Counted from the stretch's first letter, positions 44,829-54,275 are shown. The stretch: DNA of 64,000 nucleotides from Actinoallomurus bryophytorum (GCF_006716425.1 NZ_VFOZ01000002.1:806001-870000); one strand, 5' to 3'. A program made the numbers and translations. The notes: generated by a model not told the origin, from the sequence alone.

Positions 44829-47492
44829 GTGGCGGACGACGACTTCCAGCAGATCCTCGAGAACGCCTACCGCACCGGCGGGAGGCTGGACGACACGGTC
44901 CTCGATGACCTGGAGGCGCTCGCGACCGCCGAGCAGACGCTCGGGCCCGACCATCCCGACACCCTCACCTGCCGGATCAACCTCGCCCACGCGTATTACG
45001 AGGCGGGCCGTGTGGACGAGGCGATCTCCCTCGGCGAGCAGGCGTTCGGCGAGTGCGCCCGGCTCCTCGGAGCCGACGCCCACGACACACTCATCGCGGG
45101 CAACAACCTCGCCTCCGCCTACCGCGAGGCCGGCCGGCTGGACGAGTCCATCGCCACCTGCATCCAGGCCCTCACCAGCGCCGAGCGGAGCCTGGGGCGC
45201 GACGACCCGATGTCGGTCACGCTCATCAACCACCTCGCCGACGCCTACTCGGCGGCCGAGCGGATCGACGAGGCGATCGAGCTGCTCCTGGAGGTGCTCG
45301 CCACGCGCGAGCGGACCCTGGGACCGAACGACCTGGAGACCATCGGCGCGCGCAACAACCTCGCGCTGGCCTACCGCGACGCCGGGCGCCTCGACGAGGC
45401 CGTACGGCTGCTGGAGGAGACGCTCGCCGACGCCGAGCGCCTGATGGGCATCGACCACGACGGCGTCCTCACCATCCGCGCCAACCTCGCGTCGCTCTAC
45501 GACGACCTGGGCCGGACGATGGAGGCCGTCGAAGCGTACGAGCGGGCGCTGAAGGACCGCGAGCGTGTGCTCGGCGCGGACCATCCGGACACCCTGATGT
45601 CGGGGGCCACGCTCGGCTCGATGTACAAGGACCTCGGGCGTTTCGGCGAGGCGGTGGAGCTGACCGAGACCGCCCTCACCGGCCTGCGGAGGCTGTTCGG
45701 CCCGGACCACCGTGACGTCCTGCGGGTCCGGATCCGCCTCGCGCTCGTCCACACCGCGTCCGGGCGCGCCGAGGAGGGCATCGCGCTGCTGGAGGACGCC
45801 CTCGCCGGCTGTGAGCGTCTCTTCGACTCCGACCACCCCGACACGGTGCGCTGCCGGCGTGACCTCGCCGACGCCTACCGCGAGGCCGGCCGGCCAGGCG
45901 ACGCCGTGCCCCTGTTCGAACGCGTCGTGTCCGACTGGGAGCGGATCCTCGGGCCGGACGACCGCGAGACGATGGCCGTACGCAACCTGCTCGCGCTGGC
46001 CTACGACGACGCGGGGCGCATGGGCGACGCCGTGGAGGCGTACGAACGGACCCTCCTCGACCGCGAGCGGGTCCTCGGCCCCGAGCATCCCGCCACTCTC
46101 CTGTCCCGCAGCAACGTCGCGCTGACCTATCGCGAGCTGGGCCGCCTCGACGAGGCCGCCGACATCCTGCGCGCGGTCGTGGCGGGCCGCCGGTACGTCC
46201 TCGGCCCCGACCACGTCGACACCCTGCGCTCCCGCAACCACCTCGCCCTGGTCTGTGAGGAGTCCGGCCTGATCGAGGAGGCCATCGCGCAGTACGAGGC
46301 GACGCTGGCCGACTGCGAGCGCGTCCTCGGCTCCGAGCACGAGCTCACCCGCAAGGTCGCCTTCAACCTCGATGACGTGCGCCCGCCGGACTGGGAGCCG
46401 CGCTACGCCGTGGAGGAGCGGCTGGCCGAGGCGAAGGAGCGCGGGGACGCCGACGCCTATCTGCGGCTCCTCGCCGGGCTCGACCTGTTCGTCCTGGCAC
46501 CCAAGGGACGCGCCGACGACGTCGTCGCCGGGCGGCACGACGTCGTCCAGTGGCTCGTGCGGTCCGTGGACGGCCACGACCACGCTCAGGTCTTCACGCG
46601 CGGGGCGACTCCGCGCCAGCCGGACGCGGTGTACCTCATGAAGTCGATCAGCACGCTCGCGCGGGACTGGCCCGACCCGGAGTGGCGGGTGCTGTTCAAC
46701 CGCGGAGTGCCCGCCCTCGAATGGTCCCTGCCCCACGACGCCCTCGTACGGGCGGCCCGCGAGGCCGTCCCTCCCCCGGGCAACCGGCTGCTGACCCGGC
46801 TCGACGGCCCGACGGCCGGGCCGCTGGCGTTCGGGCTGGCCTGCGGCGCGCTGCTCGCGGTGCAGAGCGCGGTCCCGTGGAACGACGTCGGCCTCGTGTA
46901 CGGGGACTACATCGGCCGGATGCGCTCGCTGCGCGACGAGTGGGGCGTCATGGACGCCGCGCAGTGGCGCGAACGCACGGACGCCCTTCTCGGCGAGAGC
47001 GGCGGCGACCCGCGCGTGTCCCTGGTCCTGTCGCTGCGGCGCGGGGCCGCGTGCGGCGCGGAGCCGGCACCGTGGCGGCGGGCGATCGAGCGCTGGTCAC
47101 GGGACAACGCCGTCCCGCCGGAGGCGCTGCTGGACCTCGCGGCGAGGATCGGCCGGTACGAGGCGCGCTTCCGCGACGACGGGCTGCTGCCCGCCGGCGG
47201 TGTCGTGGGCACCGCGCTCGCCTACGACTTCGGCCGGGCGGTGAACATGGCCCGCTGGGGACGCGAGGCGCAGTTCTGCGACCAGGACACCGCCGAACGC
47301 CTCGTCATCGGCGCGGGCAGGCGGTGCCGGCGGCACTACGACTCGTGGGCGGCCCTGTCGGCCGGATACGCGCTGGGCCGGGTGCTGCGCTTCGGCGACG
47401 AGGAGCTGGGCACCTGGTACGACTCCGTGCTCGCCGCGCACCGGATCCTCACCGGGGCCGCCGGCGGCCCGTGGCAGACCCTGAGCTGGTGA
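44829..47492 (+). CDS. TPR-repeat protein with SseB-like and DUF1266-like C-terminal domains
   Basis: 887 residues, start GTG 44829 behind GGAGG. From about residue 15 to 520 there are eleven or twelve 42-residue units of the kinesin-light-chain type, each with LGPDHPDTL-like turns and a AYREAGRLDEA-like helix. From about 540 an SseB-like domain begins (LRLLAGLDLFVLAPKG, QVFTRGATPRQP), and the last ~190 residues (WGVMDAAQWRERTDALL; YDFGRAVNMARWG; SWAALSAGYALGRVLRFG) match DUF1266. The repeats suggest a scaffold. It is convergent with a STAND-TPR protein, 11 nt apart. Role unknown. Confidence 0.85.
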   Translation: MADDDFQQILENAYRTGGRLDDTVLDDLEALATAEQTLGPDHPDTLTCRINLAHAYYEAGRVDEAISLGEQAFGECARLLGADAHDTLIAGNNLASAYREAGRLDESIATCIQALTSAERSLGRDDPMSVTLINHLADAYSAAERIDEAIELLLEVLATRERTLGPNDLETIGARNNLALAYRDAGRLDEAVRLLEETLADAERLMGIDHDGVLTIRANLASLYDDLGRTMEAVEAYERALKDRERVLGADHPDTLMSGATLGSMYKDLGRFGEAVELTETALTGLRRLFGPDHRDVLRVRIRLALVHTASGRAEEGIALLEDALAGCERLFDSDHPDTVRCRRDLADAYREAGRPGDAVPLFERVVSDWERILGPDDRETMAVRNLLALAYDDAGRMGDAVEAYERTLLDRERVLGPEHPATLLSRSNVALTYRELGRLDEAADILRAVVAGRRYVLGPDHVDTLRSRNHLALVCEESGLIEEAIAQYEATLADCERVLGSEHELTRKVAFNLDDVRPPDWEPRYAVEERLAEAKERGDADAYLRLLAGLDLFVLAPKGRADDVVAGRHDVVQWLVRSVDGHDHAQVFTRGATPRQPDAVYLMKSISTLARDWPDPEWRVLFNRGVPALEWSLPHDALVRAAREAVPPPGNRLLTRLDGPTAGPLAFGLACGALLAVQSAVPWNDVGLVYGDYIGRMRSLRDEWGVMDAAQWRERTDALLGESGGDPRVSLVLSLRRGAACGAEPAPWRRAIERWSRDNAVPPEALLDLAARIGRYEARFRDDGLLPAGGVVGTALAYDFGRAVNMARWGREAQFCDQDTAERLVIGAGRRCRRHYDSWAALSAGYALGRVLRFGDEELGTWYDSVLAAHRILTGAAGGPWQTLSW

Positions 47493-47503
47493 ACCGGGCC
47501 GCG

Positions 47504-50089
47504 TCAGTGCTCTTCGGGCTCCCTGGTCCGGGCGAGGATGTTCCGCGCGCGCGTCTCGCCGACCTCGTTGCCCAGACTCTGGTAGATCAGCAGCGCCTCC
47601 TCGGCCGGGGCGCGGGCCTCGGTGTGGCGGGCGGCGCCGACCAGGATCTCGGCGAGGGTGCGCAGGCACCGCGCCTGTAGCCACCGGTCGCCGAGCTCCT
47701 GGAAGGCGCCGGCGGCATGCCGCAGCGCCCTGACCGCCTCGTCGATCCGGCCGAGCCGGCTCAGCGCCCGGCCCTCCGACAGCTCCGTGCGTGCGACGCC
47801 CCAGGAGTCGCCGAGCCCTTCGAGCGTCTCCATCGCGCGGCGCACGAACGCGAGTTCGCGCAGTCCGTTCTTGGGATCGCCGACCTCGCCGGCCGCCCGC
47901 AGGCAGCGGCCCTCCTCCCACTGCTCGTGCCGCAGCCGGAACATCTCGGCGGCGCGCTCCAGCACCTGCGCCGCCCGGTTGTAGGCCGCGTCGGCGGCCG
48001 GAGTGTCACCACGGTTCCGCAGATCGGCGGCCTCGCCCGCGCTGACCTCGCCCAGGACGCGCAGGGTCTGGGCCTCGGAGTAGCGGTTGCCGTCGCTCTG
48101 GAAGACGCCGAGGGCCGCGTCCAGCAGGGCGCGGGCCTCCTCGTGCCGGCCCTGGGCGAGCCGCAGCTCGGCCAGGTTGCGCTGCGTACGCGCCCGCCAC
48201 CAGCGGTCGCCGACCGACGCGAAGCCCTCGATCGCCGCCAGCAGATGCCGCTGGCCCTCGTCCAGGTTGCCGGCGTCGCGCAGGTTGACGCCGACCGTGC
48301 GCATCGCCCGCGCCGCCCACCACGGCTCGCGCAGCTCCTCGAAGACCGCGAGCGCCTCCTCGGCGCTCGTACGTGCCAGGTCGCCGCGGCCCAGGCCGCC
48401 GGACACGGCCGCGCGCTCCATCAGGGCGATGCCGATCGAACGCGCGTCGCCGAGCCGCGAGGCGGCGATCAGGGTCGTCTCGGCGACGGCACGCCACTCC
48501 TGCCAGAACAGACGCATCGAGTGGCACAGCGAGCAGAACGCGCGGCCGACGCGCCACGCCTCCTCCCACATCTCCAGGCTCGCGGCCTGGTCGACGCCGG
48601 CCAGCAGTGTCAGGCGCTCGGCGTAGAACCAGGGCTCCGGGGCGATCTCACCGGAGTCCTGTTCGCCGCGCCGTGCGTGGCGGCGCCAGTCCTGCGGCCA
48701 GCGGACGGCGGCGGCCAGCTCGGCCCGGCGCCGGTAGCCGGCCAGGATCCGGTCCACCACGGCGCGGCGCTGCTCGCCGGTGTCCTCGCGCTCGGCCCGT
48801 TCGCGCGCGTAGAGGCGTACGAGGTCGTGCAGGCGGTAGCGGCCCGTGCCGGTCGCGTCCTTGCCGGAGTACTCCACAAGCTGGGTGTCGACCAGCGCCT
48901 CGAGCTGGTCGACACCGTCCAGCTTGGAGGTGCCGAGCAGCGAACCCGCCGCCCAGGCGGGCAGGTCGGGCGCGGACAGCAGCGCGAACGAGCGCAGCAG
49001 ACGGCGCTGCAGGTCCGTGCAGTCCTCATAGCTCAGCCACAGCGTCGCGCGTACGCTCTTGTCGATCTGGTCGTCGATCTCCAGCTCATCGAGGCGCCGG
49101 CGGCGTTCGTCGCTGAGCCGGTCGGCCATCTCCTCCAGCGACCAGGTGCGGCGCGCGGCCAGCCGTCCGCCGCAGATGCTGACCGCCAGCGGCAGATGGT
49201 CGCACAGCTCCGCGATCCGCACGGCGGCCTCCGCGTCCGCCGCGACGCGCTCGTCACCGGCCAGCCGGGCCAGCAGCTCCACCGACTGAAGCTCGGTGAA
49301 CTCCTCCAGCCGTACGTCCAGGGTGTTGCGCAGGTAGAGCGGCTGGCGGGAGGTGACGAGCACGGCGCAGCCTGCCTCGGGCGGGACGACCGCCTGCACC
49401 TGGTCGGCGTGCTGGGCGTTGTCGAGGAAGATCAGGATGCGGCGGCCCTTCACCCAGGTCCACCAGAGCTTCCGCAGGTCCTGGAGGCCGCCCGGGTCGG
49501 TGGTGAGGCGCACGCCGAGGGCGAGCAGGAAGCCGGTGAGCACGTCCTCCATCCGCACCCGTACGTCTCCGGCGCCGCGAAGGTCGCAGTAGAGCTGCCC
49601 GTCGGGGTAACGCTCCGCCATCTCGTGCGCGAACCGCGTCACCAGGGCGGACTTGCCGACGCCGCCCGGACCGTGCACCGAGACGACGGGTGAGCCGTTC
49701 CATTCGCGTGACTTCTTGGCGGCGCTCTCTTCTGTGAACGCCCGATGAAGCCTGGCCAAATAGTCCGTGCGGCCGGTGAAATGCGCGATTACCGGCGGCA
49801 GCTGGCCCGGCGCGACAACGCCACTGGAAGGCGGCCGATCCGTAACCCCGGAATGGCGCGGGCCGCGTTGCGAAACCAAGGCGATCAGGCCGGCGAGAAC
49901 GGACCCGCCCCCGACGATCGCCAGGCGTGCGCCGACGGGGAGCTTGAACGCGTCGAGCGTGGTCGTCAACGCCGTGACCAGCACGGTAAGGGCGGCGACC
50001 GCCACGGGAGTGGCCAGCCGGACCCCGGCGCCCCCACGCCTACGACGAGGCGAGCCGGTCGCCCCCGACCGCCGGCGCAGACCCTGCAT
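47504..50089 (-). CDS. membrane-anchored STAND (NB-ARC) ATPase with TPR repeats
   Basis: 861 residues. Two membrane helices near the N-terminus (about 26-44 and 53-73), then the FTGR motif (104-107) that marks actinobacterial NB-ARC proteins, Walker A GPGGVGKS (140-147), Walker B RRILIFLDNAQ, and a winged-helix part (LHDLVRLYARERA). The last ~400 residues are TPR-like helices (GDRWWRARTQRNLAELRLAQ and repeats). STAND ATPases are switches that oligomerise on ligand binding; relatives include AfsR-like regulators, but this one lacks a DNA-binding domain and is bound to the membrane. ATG 50089 is used. Confidence 0.88.
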   Translation of the reverse strand: MQGLRRRSGATGSPRRRRGGAGVRLATPVAVAALTVLVTALTTTLDAFKLPVGARLAIVGGGSVLAGLIALVSQRGPRHSGVTDRPPSSGVVAPGQLPPVIAHFTGRTDYLARLHRAFTEESAAKKSREWNGSPVVSVHGPGGVGKSALVTRFAHEMAERYPDGQLYCDLRGAGDVRVRMEDVLTGFLLALGVRLTTDPGGLQDLRKLWWTWVKGRRILIFLDNAQHADQVQAVVPPEAGCAVLVTSRQPLYLRNTLDVRLEEFTELQSVELLARLAGDERVAADAEAAVRIAELCDHLPLAVSICGGRLAARRTWSLEEMADRLSDERRRRLDELEIDDQIDKSVRATLWLSYEDCTDLQRRLLRSFALLSAPDLPAWAAGSLLGTSKLDGVDQLEALVDTQLVEYSGKDATGTGRYRLHDLVRLYARERAEREDTGEQRRAVVDRILAGYRRRAELAAAVRWPQDWRRHARRGEQDSGEIAPEPWFYAERLTLLAGVDQAASLEMWEEAWRVGRAFCSLCHSMRLFWQEWRAVAETTLIAASRLGDARSIGIALMERAAVSGGLGRGDLARTSAEEALAVFEELREPWWAARAMRTVGVNLRDAGNLDEGQRHLLAAIEGFASVGDRWWRARTQRNLAELRLAQGRHEEARALLDAALGVFQSDGNRYSEAQTLRVLGEVSAGEAADLRNRGDTPAADAAYNRAAQVLERAAEMFRLRHEQWEEGRCLRAAGEVGDPKNGLRELAFVRRAMETLEGLGDSWGVARTELSEGRALSRLGRIDEAVRALRHAAGAFQELGDRWLQARCLRTLAEILVGAARHTEARAPAEEALLIYQSLGNEVGETRARNILARTREPEEH

Positions 50090-50382
50090 CAAATCGCCTC
50101 TGTTGTTTGTTTTTCCTAACGTTTCGCATCGTGCACGTGTTCACCGCATTAGCGCAAGCGCTTACCGGCGGATTACGGAGTTCGGCCCGTACGGCCCACG
50201 CCGATCAGCCTGCATTTCGCCGCATTTTCGACACTTTAGGGCGTCAGTCGCGACCGACCGTGTGCCGCCGCGCCGGGCGGGGGGCGGCACGGTCGGCGCG
50301 CACCACCCGTCTTGCGGACGCACGGCGAGTCTCGCCCGGCGGCGTCGGGCAGCGGCGTCGACCCTCCTCGGCACGCGGGAGA

Positions 50383-50603
50383 AGTGTCGACAGTTGGTCC
50401 TCAGTGTGCACACTTGACGGACGCGCATCCCGTGCGGCCGTTGGCAGCCGCCTGCGGGCCGAGCCAGGGCAGCACACCTTTATTAGAGCGTTACCCGTGG
50501 TCATAGCCCATGGCTGCTCGGGCCTAGGGGCTCCGCCCAAGCACACTCGCCCCTCCGTGAGGTCTTGACACGTCATACGCAGCAGTCTTAGTTTGTCGAC
50601 ACT
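50383..50603. promoter_or_regulatory. cluster of AGTGT-NN-ACACT palindromes
   Basis: AGTGTCGACAGT (50383-50394, one mismatch from a palindrome) and AGTGTGCACACT (50403-50414, perfect) start exactly 20 nt apart, two helical turns. A third half-matching site TTTGTCGACACT lies at 50592-50603, just before the leader ORFs of the ABC operon. This 566-nt gap (50090-50655) has no gene I can support. The sites probably bind a dimeric regulator such as the GntR protein of the operon. Confidence 0.5.
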
Positions 50604-50623
50604 TTTACATCGGGGAAACATCT

Positions 50624-50659
50624 ATGACCCTCAGCGTCTGGTTCGAGGAGTGGCAGTGA
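50624..50659 (+). CDS. 11-residue leader peptide candidate
   Basis: ATG 50624 behind GGGGAAA opens MTLSVWFEEWQ and stops at TGA 50657-50659. That stop overlaps GTG 50656, the start of the next small frame, in a GTGA junction. Two Trp codons are present in eleven. It may serve translational coupling or act as an attenuation leader; chance is possible. Confidence 0.35.
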   Translation: MTLSVWFEEWQ

Positions 50660-50853
50660 TCAAGCCTGACAAGGTGCCCCTGATCCAGCAGGAGACGGCC
50701 GTCGTCGTCAGACCGCCGCATCAGGACAGGGGGATCGAGCTGGAACTCGCCAGGACGACTCCGAGCCCGGCGACGGGCCGGGGCGCGAAGAAGACCCGCG
50801 ATCCCGGCCGCCGCAGGCCGCCGAGCGCCGCCACGCTCCAGAACGGTTCATGA
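50656..50853 (+). CDS. small basic protein upstream of the ABC transporter genes
   Basis: 65 residues from GTG 50656. The N-terminal half (IKPDKVPLIQQETAVVVRPP) looks ordinary, the second half is basic and rich in Pro/Arg/Thr. Its TGA overlaps the ATPase start (ATGA, 50850-50853), and its start overlaps a leader peptide. No family is recognised. The chained overlaps argue that it is translated, perhaps only to couple translation of the ATPase. Confidence 0.45.
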   Translation: MIKPDKVPLIQQETAVVVRPPHQDRGIELELARTTPSPATGRGAKKTRDPGRRRPPSAATLQNGS

Positions 50854-51686
50854 CCATGAGCGATGTGTGTCTCGAGGCCAGAGATCTTCAGCTCGGGCAC
50901 CGCAGCCGGCGCTCCGGCGCGTTCACGCTCGCCGTCTCCGATCTGAACCTGCAGATCATGGAACACGAGTTCGTCGTGATCGTCGGCCCGAGTGGCAGCG
51001 GCAAGTCGACCTTTCTCGAGTCGGTCGCGGGCCTCGTCCCGGTGACCGGTGGCTCGCTGGAGCTGAACGGCACGGGCATCAAGGGGCCGGGGCCGGATCG
51101 GTCGCTGGTGTTCCAGCAGGCCTCGTTGTTCCCGTGGCGGACCGTCCTGAACAACATCCTGTACGGACTGCAGGTCCAGCGACGTCTCAACGCGGACACC
51201 AGACGGCACGCCGGGGAACTGCTGGAGATCGTCGGTCTGGGGCACGCCGCGGACAAGTATCCGCACGAACTGTCCGGCGGCATGAAACAGCGGGCCAACC
51301 TCGCACGGGCGCTGGCGACCGACCCCAAGCTCCTGCTGCTGGACGAACCCTTCGGGGCCCTGGACGCGCAGACACGGGAGAACCTGCAGGAGGAGCTGCT
51401 CAGGATCTGGGAGGCCGACACGAGCCACGGCCGCCGGACGGCCTTGTTCATCACGCACGATGTCTCCGAGGCCGTGCTCCTTGCCGACAGGGTCTTCGTC
51501 TTCTCCCCGGCGCCGGCGACGATCACGAAGGTCGTGACCGTAGACGTGCCGCGTCCACGTGACGTGACCTGGCGTCGCAGCGCCGAGTTCACCGCGTACT
51601 GCGACGAGATCCTGACCGCGCTGCACCACGAACCGTCAGCCACGAACACCTCAGCGAGGGACCATGTCAACGGCGATGCAGCCTGA
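50850..51686 (+). CDS. ABC transporter ATP-binding protein, nitrate/sulfonate/taurine type
   Basis: 278 residues. Walker A GPSGSGKST (46-54), a Q-loop in VFQQASLFPWRTV, the signature LSGGMKQRANLARAL and Walker B LLLLDEPFGALD are intact. PFGALDAQTR and FPWRTV are typical of the SsuB/TauB/NrtD subgroup of importers. It energises the permease encoded by the next gene, which overlaps it by 23 nt. Confidence 0.93.
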   Translation: MTMSDVCLEARDLQLGHRSRRSGAFTLAVSDLNLQIMEHEFVVIVGPSGSGKSTFLESVAGLVPVTGGSLELNGTGIKGPGPDRSLVFQQASLFPWRTVLNNILYGLQVQRRLNADTRRHAGELLEIVGLGHAADKYPHELSGGMKQRANLARALATDPKLLLLDEPFGALDAQTRENLQEELLRIWEADTSHGRRTALFITHDVSEAVLLADRVFVFSPAPATITKVVTVDVPRPRDVTWRRSAEFTAYCDEILTALHHEPSATNTSARDHVNGDAA

Positions 51687-52512
51687 AACGGCCGCCCGGC
51701 CCGATGAACCCAGGAATCCGCCGGTCGCGGAGAGCCGGAGCCTGTCGACCTGGCTGGAGCGACACCGCAGCGGACTGCTCGGGTTCGCCGGCATCGTCGT
51801 CGTCCTCGTCATCTGGCAGGTCAGCACCGGGACCGGCCTGGCCGACCCCTCGTTCTCCAGCAACCCGCTGCGCATCGCCAAGGCGGAGGCCGACCTCTTC
51901 CGTACCGGCGAGATCTACCCGTACCTCAAGGCGTCCGGGCTGGAGATGCTCTGGGGCCTGCTGATCATCATCATCGCCGGCATCCCGATCGGCCTGATCC
52001 GTGGTCGCAGCCGCGTTCTCCACGATCTGACCGAGCCGTGGGTGAACATCCTCTACTCGACCCCCTATGTGATCGTCATCCCGATCCTGATCTTCTGGTC
52101 CGGCATCGGCAACACCTCACGGATCGTGGTCATCGTGTGGGCCGGGATCCTCCCCCTCGTCATCAATGTCACGACCGGCGTGCGGAACCTCGACCGCGAC
52201 TACATCCGGGTCGCCACCGTCTTCTGCACGCCGCGGCTGACCTTCCTGCGGTCCGTCGCCCTGCCGGCGACCCTCCCGTACATCCTCGCCGGCGTACGAC
52301 TCGCGATCGGCCGCGCGCTGGTCGGCGCGATCGTCGCCGAGCTCTTCCTCGGCAACAACGGACTCGGCTACTACGTGCAGAACAGCACGACCAACTCGAA
52401 CATCGACGGGGCCATGGCGGGCGTTGTGATCATCGCCGTCGTGGCCCTTCTCCTCAACTGGGGCGTGCGGCTCATCGAGCGGCGCTTTACACACTGGGCG
52501 GAAGCACAATGA
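51664..52512 (+). CDS. ABC transporter permease, SsuC/TauC type
   Basis: 282 residues with about six membrane helices (first at 38-55). The cytoplasmic EAA loop is visible around RVATVFCTPRLTFLRSVALP with a following G (YILAGVRLAIG). This is the subgroup that imports nitrate, sulfonates, taurine or small aromatic or heterocyclic acids. Start ATG 51664 overlaps the ATPase gene, and its stop overlaps the binding-protein start by ATGA. Confidence 0.93.
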   Translation: MSTAMQPETAARPDEPRNPPVAESRSLSTWLERHRSGLLGFAGIVVVLVIWQVSTGTGLADPSFSSNPLRIAKAEADLFRTGEIYPYLKASGLEMLWGLLIIIIAGIPIGLIRGRSRVLHDLTEPWVNILYSTPYVIVIPILIFWSGIGNTSRIVVIVWAGILPLVINVTTGVRNLDRDYIRVATVFCTPRLTFLRSVALPATLPYILAGVRLAIGRALVGAIVAELFLGNNGLGYYVQNSTTNSNIDGAMAGVVIIAVVALLLNWGVRLIERRFTHWAEAQ

Positions 52513-53486
52513 GAATGAAAACCTGCCTGAGCGCGGCGGTCGCCGTCGGCCTGGCCCTCAGCCTCGCCGCCTGCGGCAGGGGCGCGACGAAGGTCAAGGC
52601 GGACGCGAACGGCCTGCTGCCGTTGAAGATCGGTTACACCGCGCCGGGCGCCGGATACTCCGACCTGTACGACGGTGTCGAGTACGGGATCTTCAAGAAA
52701 CACGGGCTGAACGTCACCATCACCCGCCTGAACGACAGCTCGCAGCTCGTCCCGGCGCTCGCCAGCAACAGCGTCCAGATCGGTGTCGGTGTCGGCGCCG
52801 ACACCGCGGCGGCGATCCTGCACGGTTCCGACCTGCACTTCATCGCGATGTCCGAGCCGCACTACAACCTGGAGATGTGGGCCGCCGCGGACATCAAGAC
52901 GTTCGCCGACCTCAAGGGCAAGAAGGTGGGGCTCACCTCACCCGGCTCGCAGGGCGACTTCGGCCTGACGGACCTGCTCGAGAGCAAGGGCATGAAGCGC
53001 ACGGACGTCCAGTCGACCTTCCTCAAGGGCGTTCCCGCCGAGGTCGCGGCGCTGGAGAGCGGCGCGGTGTCGGCGATCCTCACCCAGCCTCCGCAGGGCA
53101 CGCAGACCCGGGAGAAGGGCGCACACCGGCTCGCGGAGATGTCCGGCCTGGACTTCCCGCTCGGCTCGTACGCCGTCGAGGGCGCCTACCTGCAGAAGAA
53201 CCGTCAGGTACTGCAGAAGTTCTACGCCGCCGAGGCCGAGTCGCTGCAGTACGTACGCACCCACAAGAAGGAGACGTCGGCCGTCATCCAGAAGTACACC
53301 GGCGTGCAGAGCCAGGAGCTGTCCGACTATGCCTACGACTTCTTCCTCAACGTATGGCAGCGGACACCGGCGGTCGACCCGAAGCTCATCCAGCAGGCCT
53401 TCGCCGAAGCGGCGAAGAACACCCACCTGAAGGCCCCGTCCGACGTGTCGAAGTACATCGACAGCGGTCTGGCCTCGGGAGCCTGA
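52509..53486 (+). CDS. ABC transporter substrate-binding lipoprotein (NMT1/SsuA-like)
   Basis: 325 residues. The lipoprotein signal ends at LSLAAC (Cys22). The mature part is of the NMT1/THI5/SsuA type: IGYTAPGAGYSDLYDGVEYG, LNDSSQLVPALASNSVQIGV and FADLKGKKVGLTSPGSQGD. It captures the substrate outside the cell for the permease. The ligand pocket cannot be assigned; the following amidase and decarboxylase suggest a carboxylated N-containing compound. Confidence 0.92.
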   Translation: MRMKTCLSAAVAVGLALSLAACGRGATKVKADANGLLPLKIGYTAPGAGYSDLYDGVEYGIFKKHGLNVTITRLNDSSQLVPALASNSVQIGVGVGADTAAAILHGSDLHFIAMSEPHYNLEMWAAADIKTFADLKGKKVGLTSPGSQGDFGLTDLLESKGMKRTDVQSTFLKGVPAEVAALESGAVSAILTQPPQGTQTREKGAHRLAEMSGLDFPLGSYAVEGAYLQKNRQVLQKFYAAEAESLQYVRTHKKETSAVIQKYTGVQSQELSDYAYDFFLNVWQRTPAVDPKLIQQAFAEAAKNTHLKAPSDVSKYIDSGLASGA

Positions 53487-53564
53487 CCGGCCGGCGCATC
53501 CGTCGTGTCGCCGGGCGGCGTCACCGCCCGGCGACACGACTCTGAGAGAGGGGTTGCTTTCGTC

Positions 53565-54275
53565 GTGGACTGGACGGACTTCCTGACCGAACAGGACAAC
53601 GCGGTGCTGAACGGCACCTCGTGGGCCAAGAGCGCGCCCTTCGGACTGGGCGGCCGCCCGGCAGTGCTGGCGGTCGACCTGTACTACGCGGCACTCGGGC
53701 ACCCGCGAGGGGAGTTGCCCGACGTGCTGGCGGACTGGCCGAGCGCGTGCGGACCGCAGGGCTGGGACGCGGTCGACCGGACCGCTCCCCTGCTCGCCGC
53801 CGCGCGTGAGGCGGACGTACCGGTGATCTACTTCCACGCGACCCCGCCGGAGCTCGGCCGGTGGAACCGCAAGCCGTCGGCACGGCTGACGCCCAACCCC
53901 GGTGCGAAAGACCCCAACGCGATCGTCGCCGAAGTGGCGCCGGAGCCGGATGACGTGGTGCTCACCAAGATCGGCCCGAGCTGTTTCCACGAGACGCCGC
54001 TGGACACCGTCCTCCGTGCCCGCGACGTCGACACCCTGCTGGTCGTCGGCGAGGCGACCAGCGGCTGCGTACGGGCGACCGTGGTCGACGCGTGCACCCG
54101 GGGGTATCGCGTGGGTGTGATCGGCGACTGCTGCTTCGACAGGTTCGAGGCGTCCCACTGGGTGAGCCTGTTCGACATGGACCAGAAGTACGCGGATGTC
54201 ATCTCCGCGGACCGCGCGATCGCGTATCTGCGCGGCGTACCGACGGGCCTCAATCCGAAAGGCAAGGCGGCATGA
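53565..54275 (+). CDS. isochorismatase-like cysteine hydrolase
   Basis: 236 residues. The catalytic triad of the family is visible: Asp38 (AVDLYYA), Lys135 (LTKIGPSCF) and Cys168 (GEATSGCVRAT). Members with this layout include N-carbamoylsarcosine amidohydrolase and maleamate or ureidoacrylate amidohydrolases, which cut C-N amide bonds. GTG 53565 follows GAGAGAGGGG. The stop overlaps the UbiD-like gene start (ATGA), so hydrolase and decarboxylase are made together, probably acting in sequence. Confidence 0.9.
   Translation: MDWTDFLTEQDNAVLNGTSWAKSAPFGLGGRPAVLAVDLYYAALGHPRGELPDVLADWPSACGPQGWDAVDRTAPLLAAAREADVPVIYFHATPPELGRWNRKPSARLTPNPGAKDPNAIVAEVAPEPDDVVLTKIGPSCFHETPLDTVLRARDVDTLLVVGEATSGCVRATVVDACTRGYRVGVIGDCCFDRFEASHWVSLFDMDQKYADVISADRAIAYLRGVPTGLNPKGKAA

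Noticed and set aside
44277-46736. 819-codon open frame on the minus strand
   Set aside because: Mirror image of the 42-residue TPR repeats; its regularity comes from the repeat DNA.
47717-49693. 658-codon open frame on the plus strand
   Set aside because: Antisense to the STAND-TPR gene with Walker and FTGR motifs in the other strand.
50107-50568. Frames in the gap before the ABC operon
   Set aside because: No ribosome site, biased composition and overlap with the palindromes; treated as regulatory DNA.
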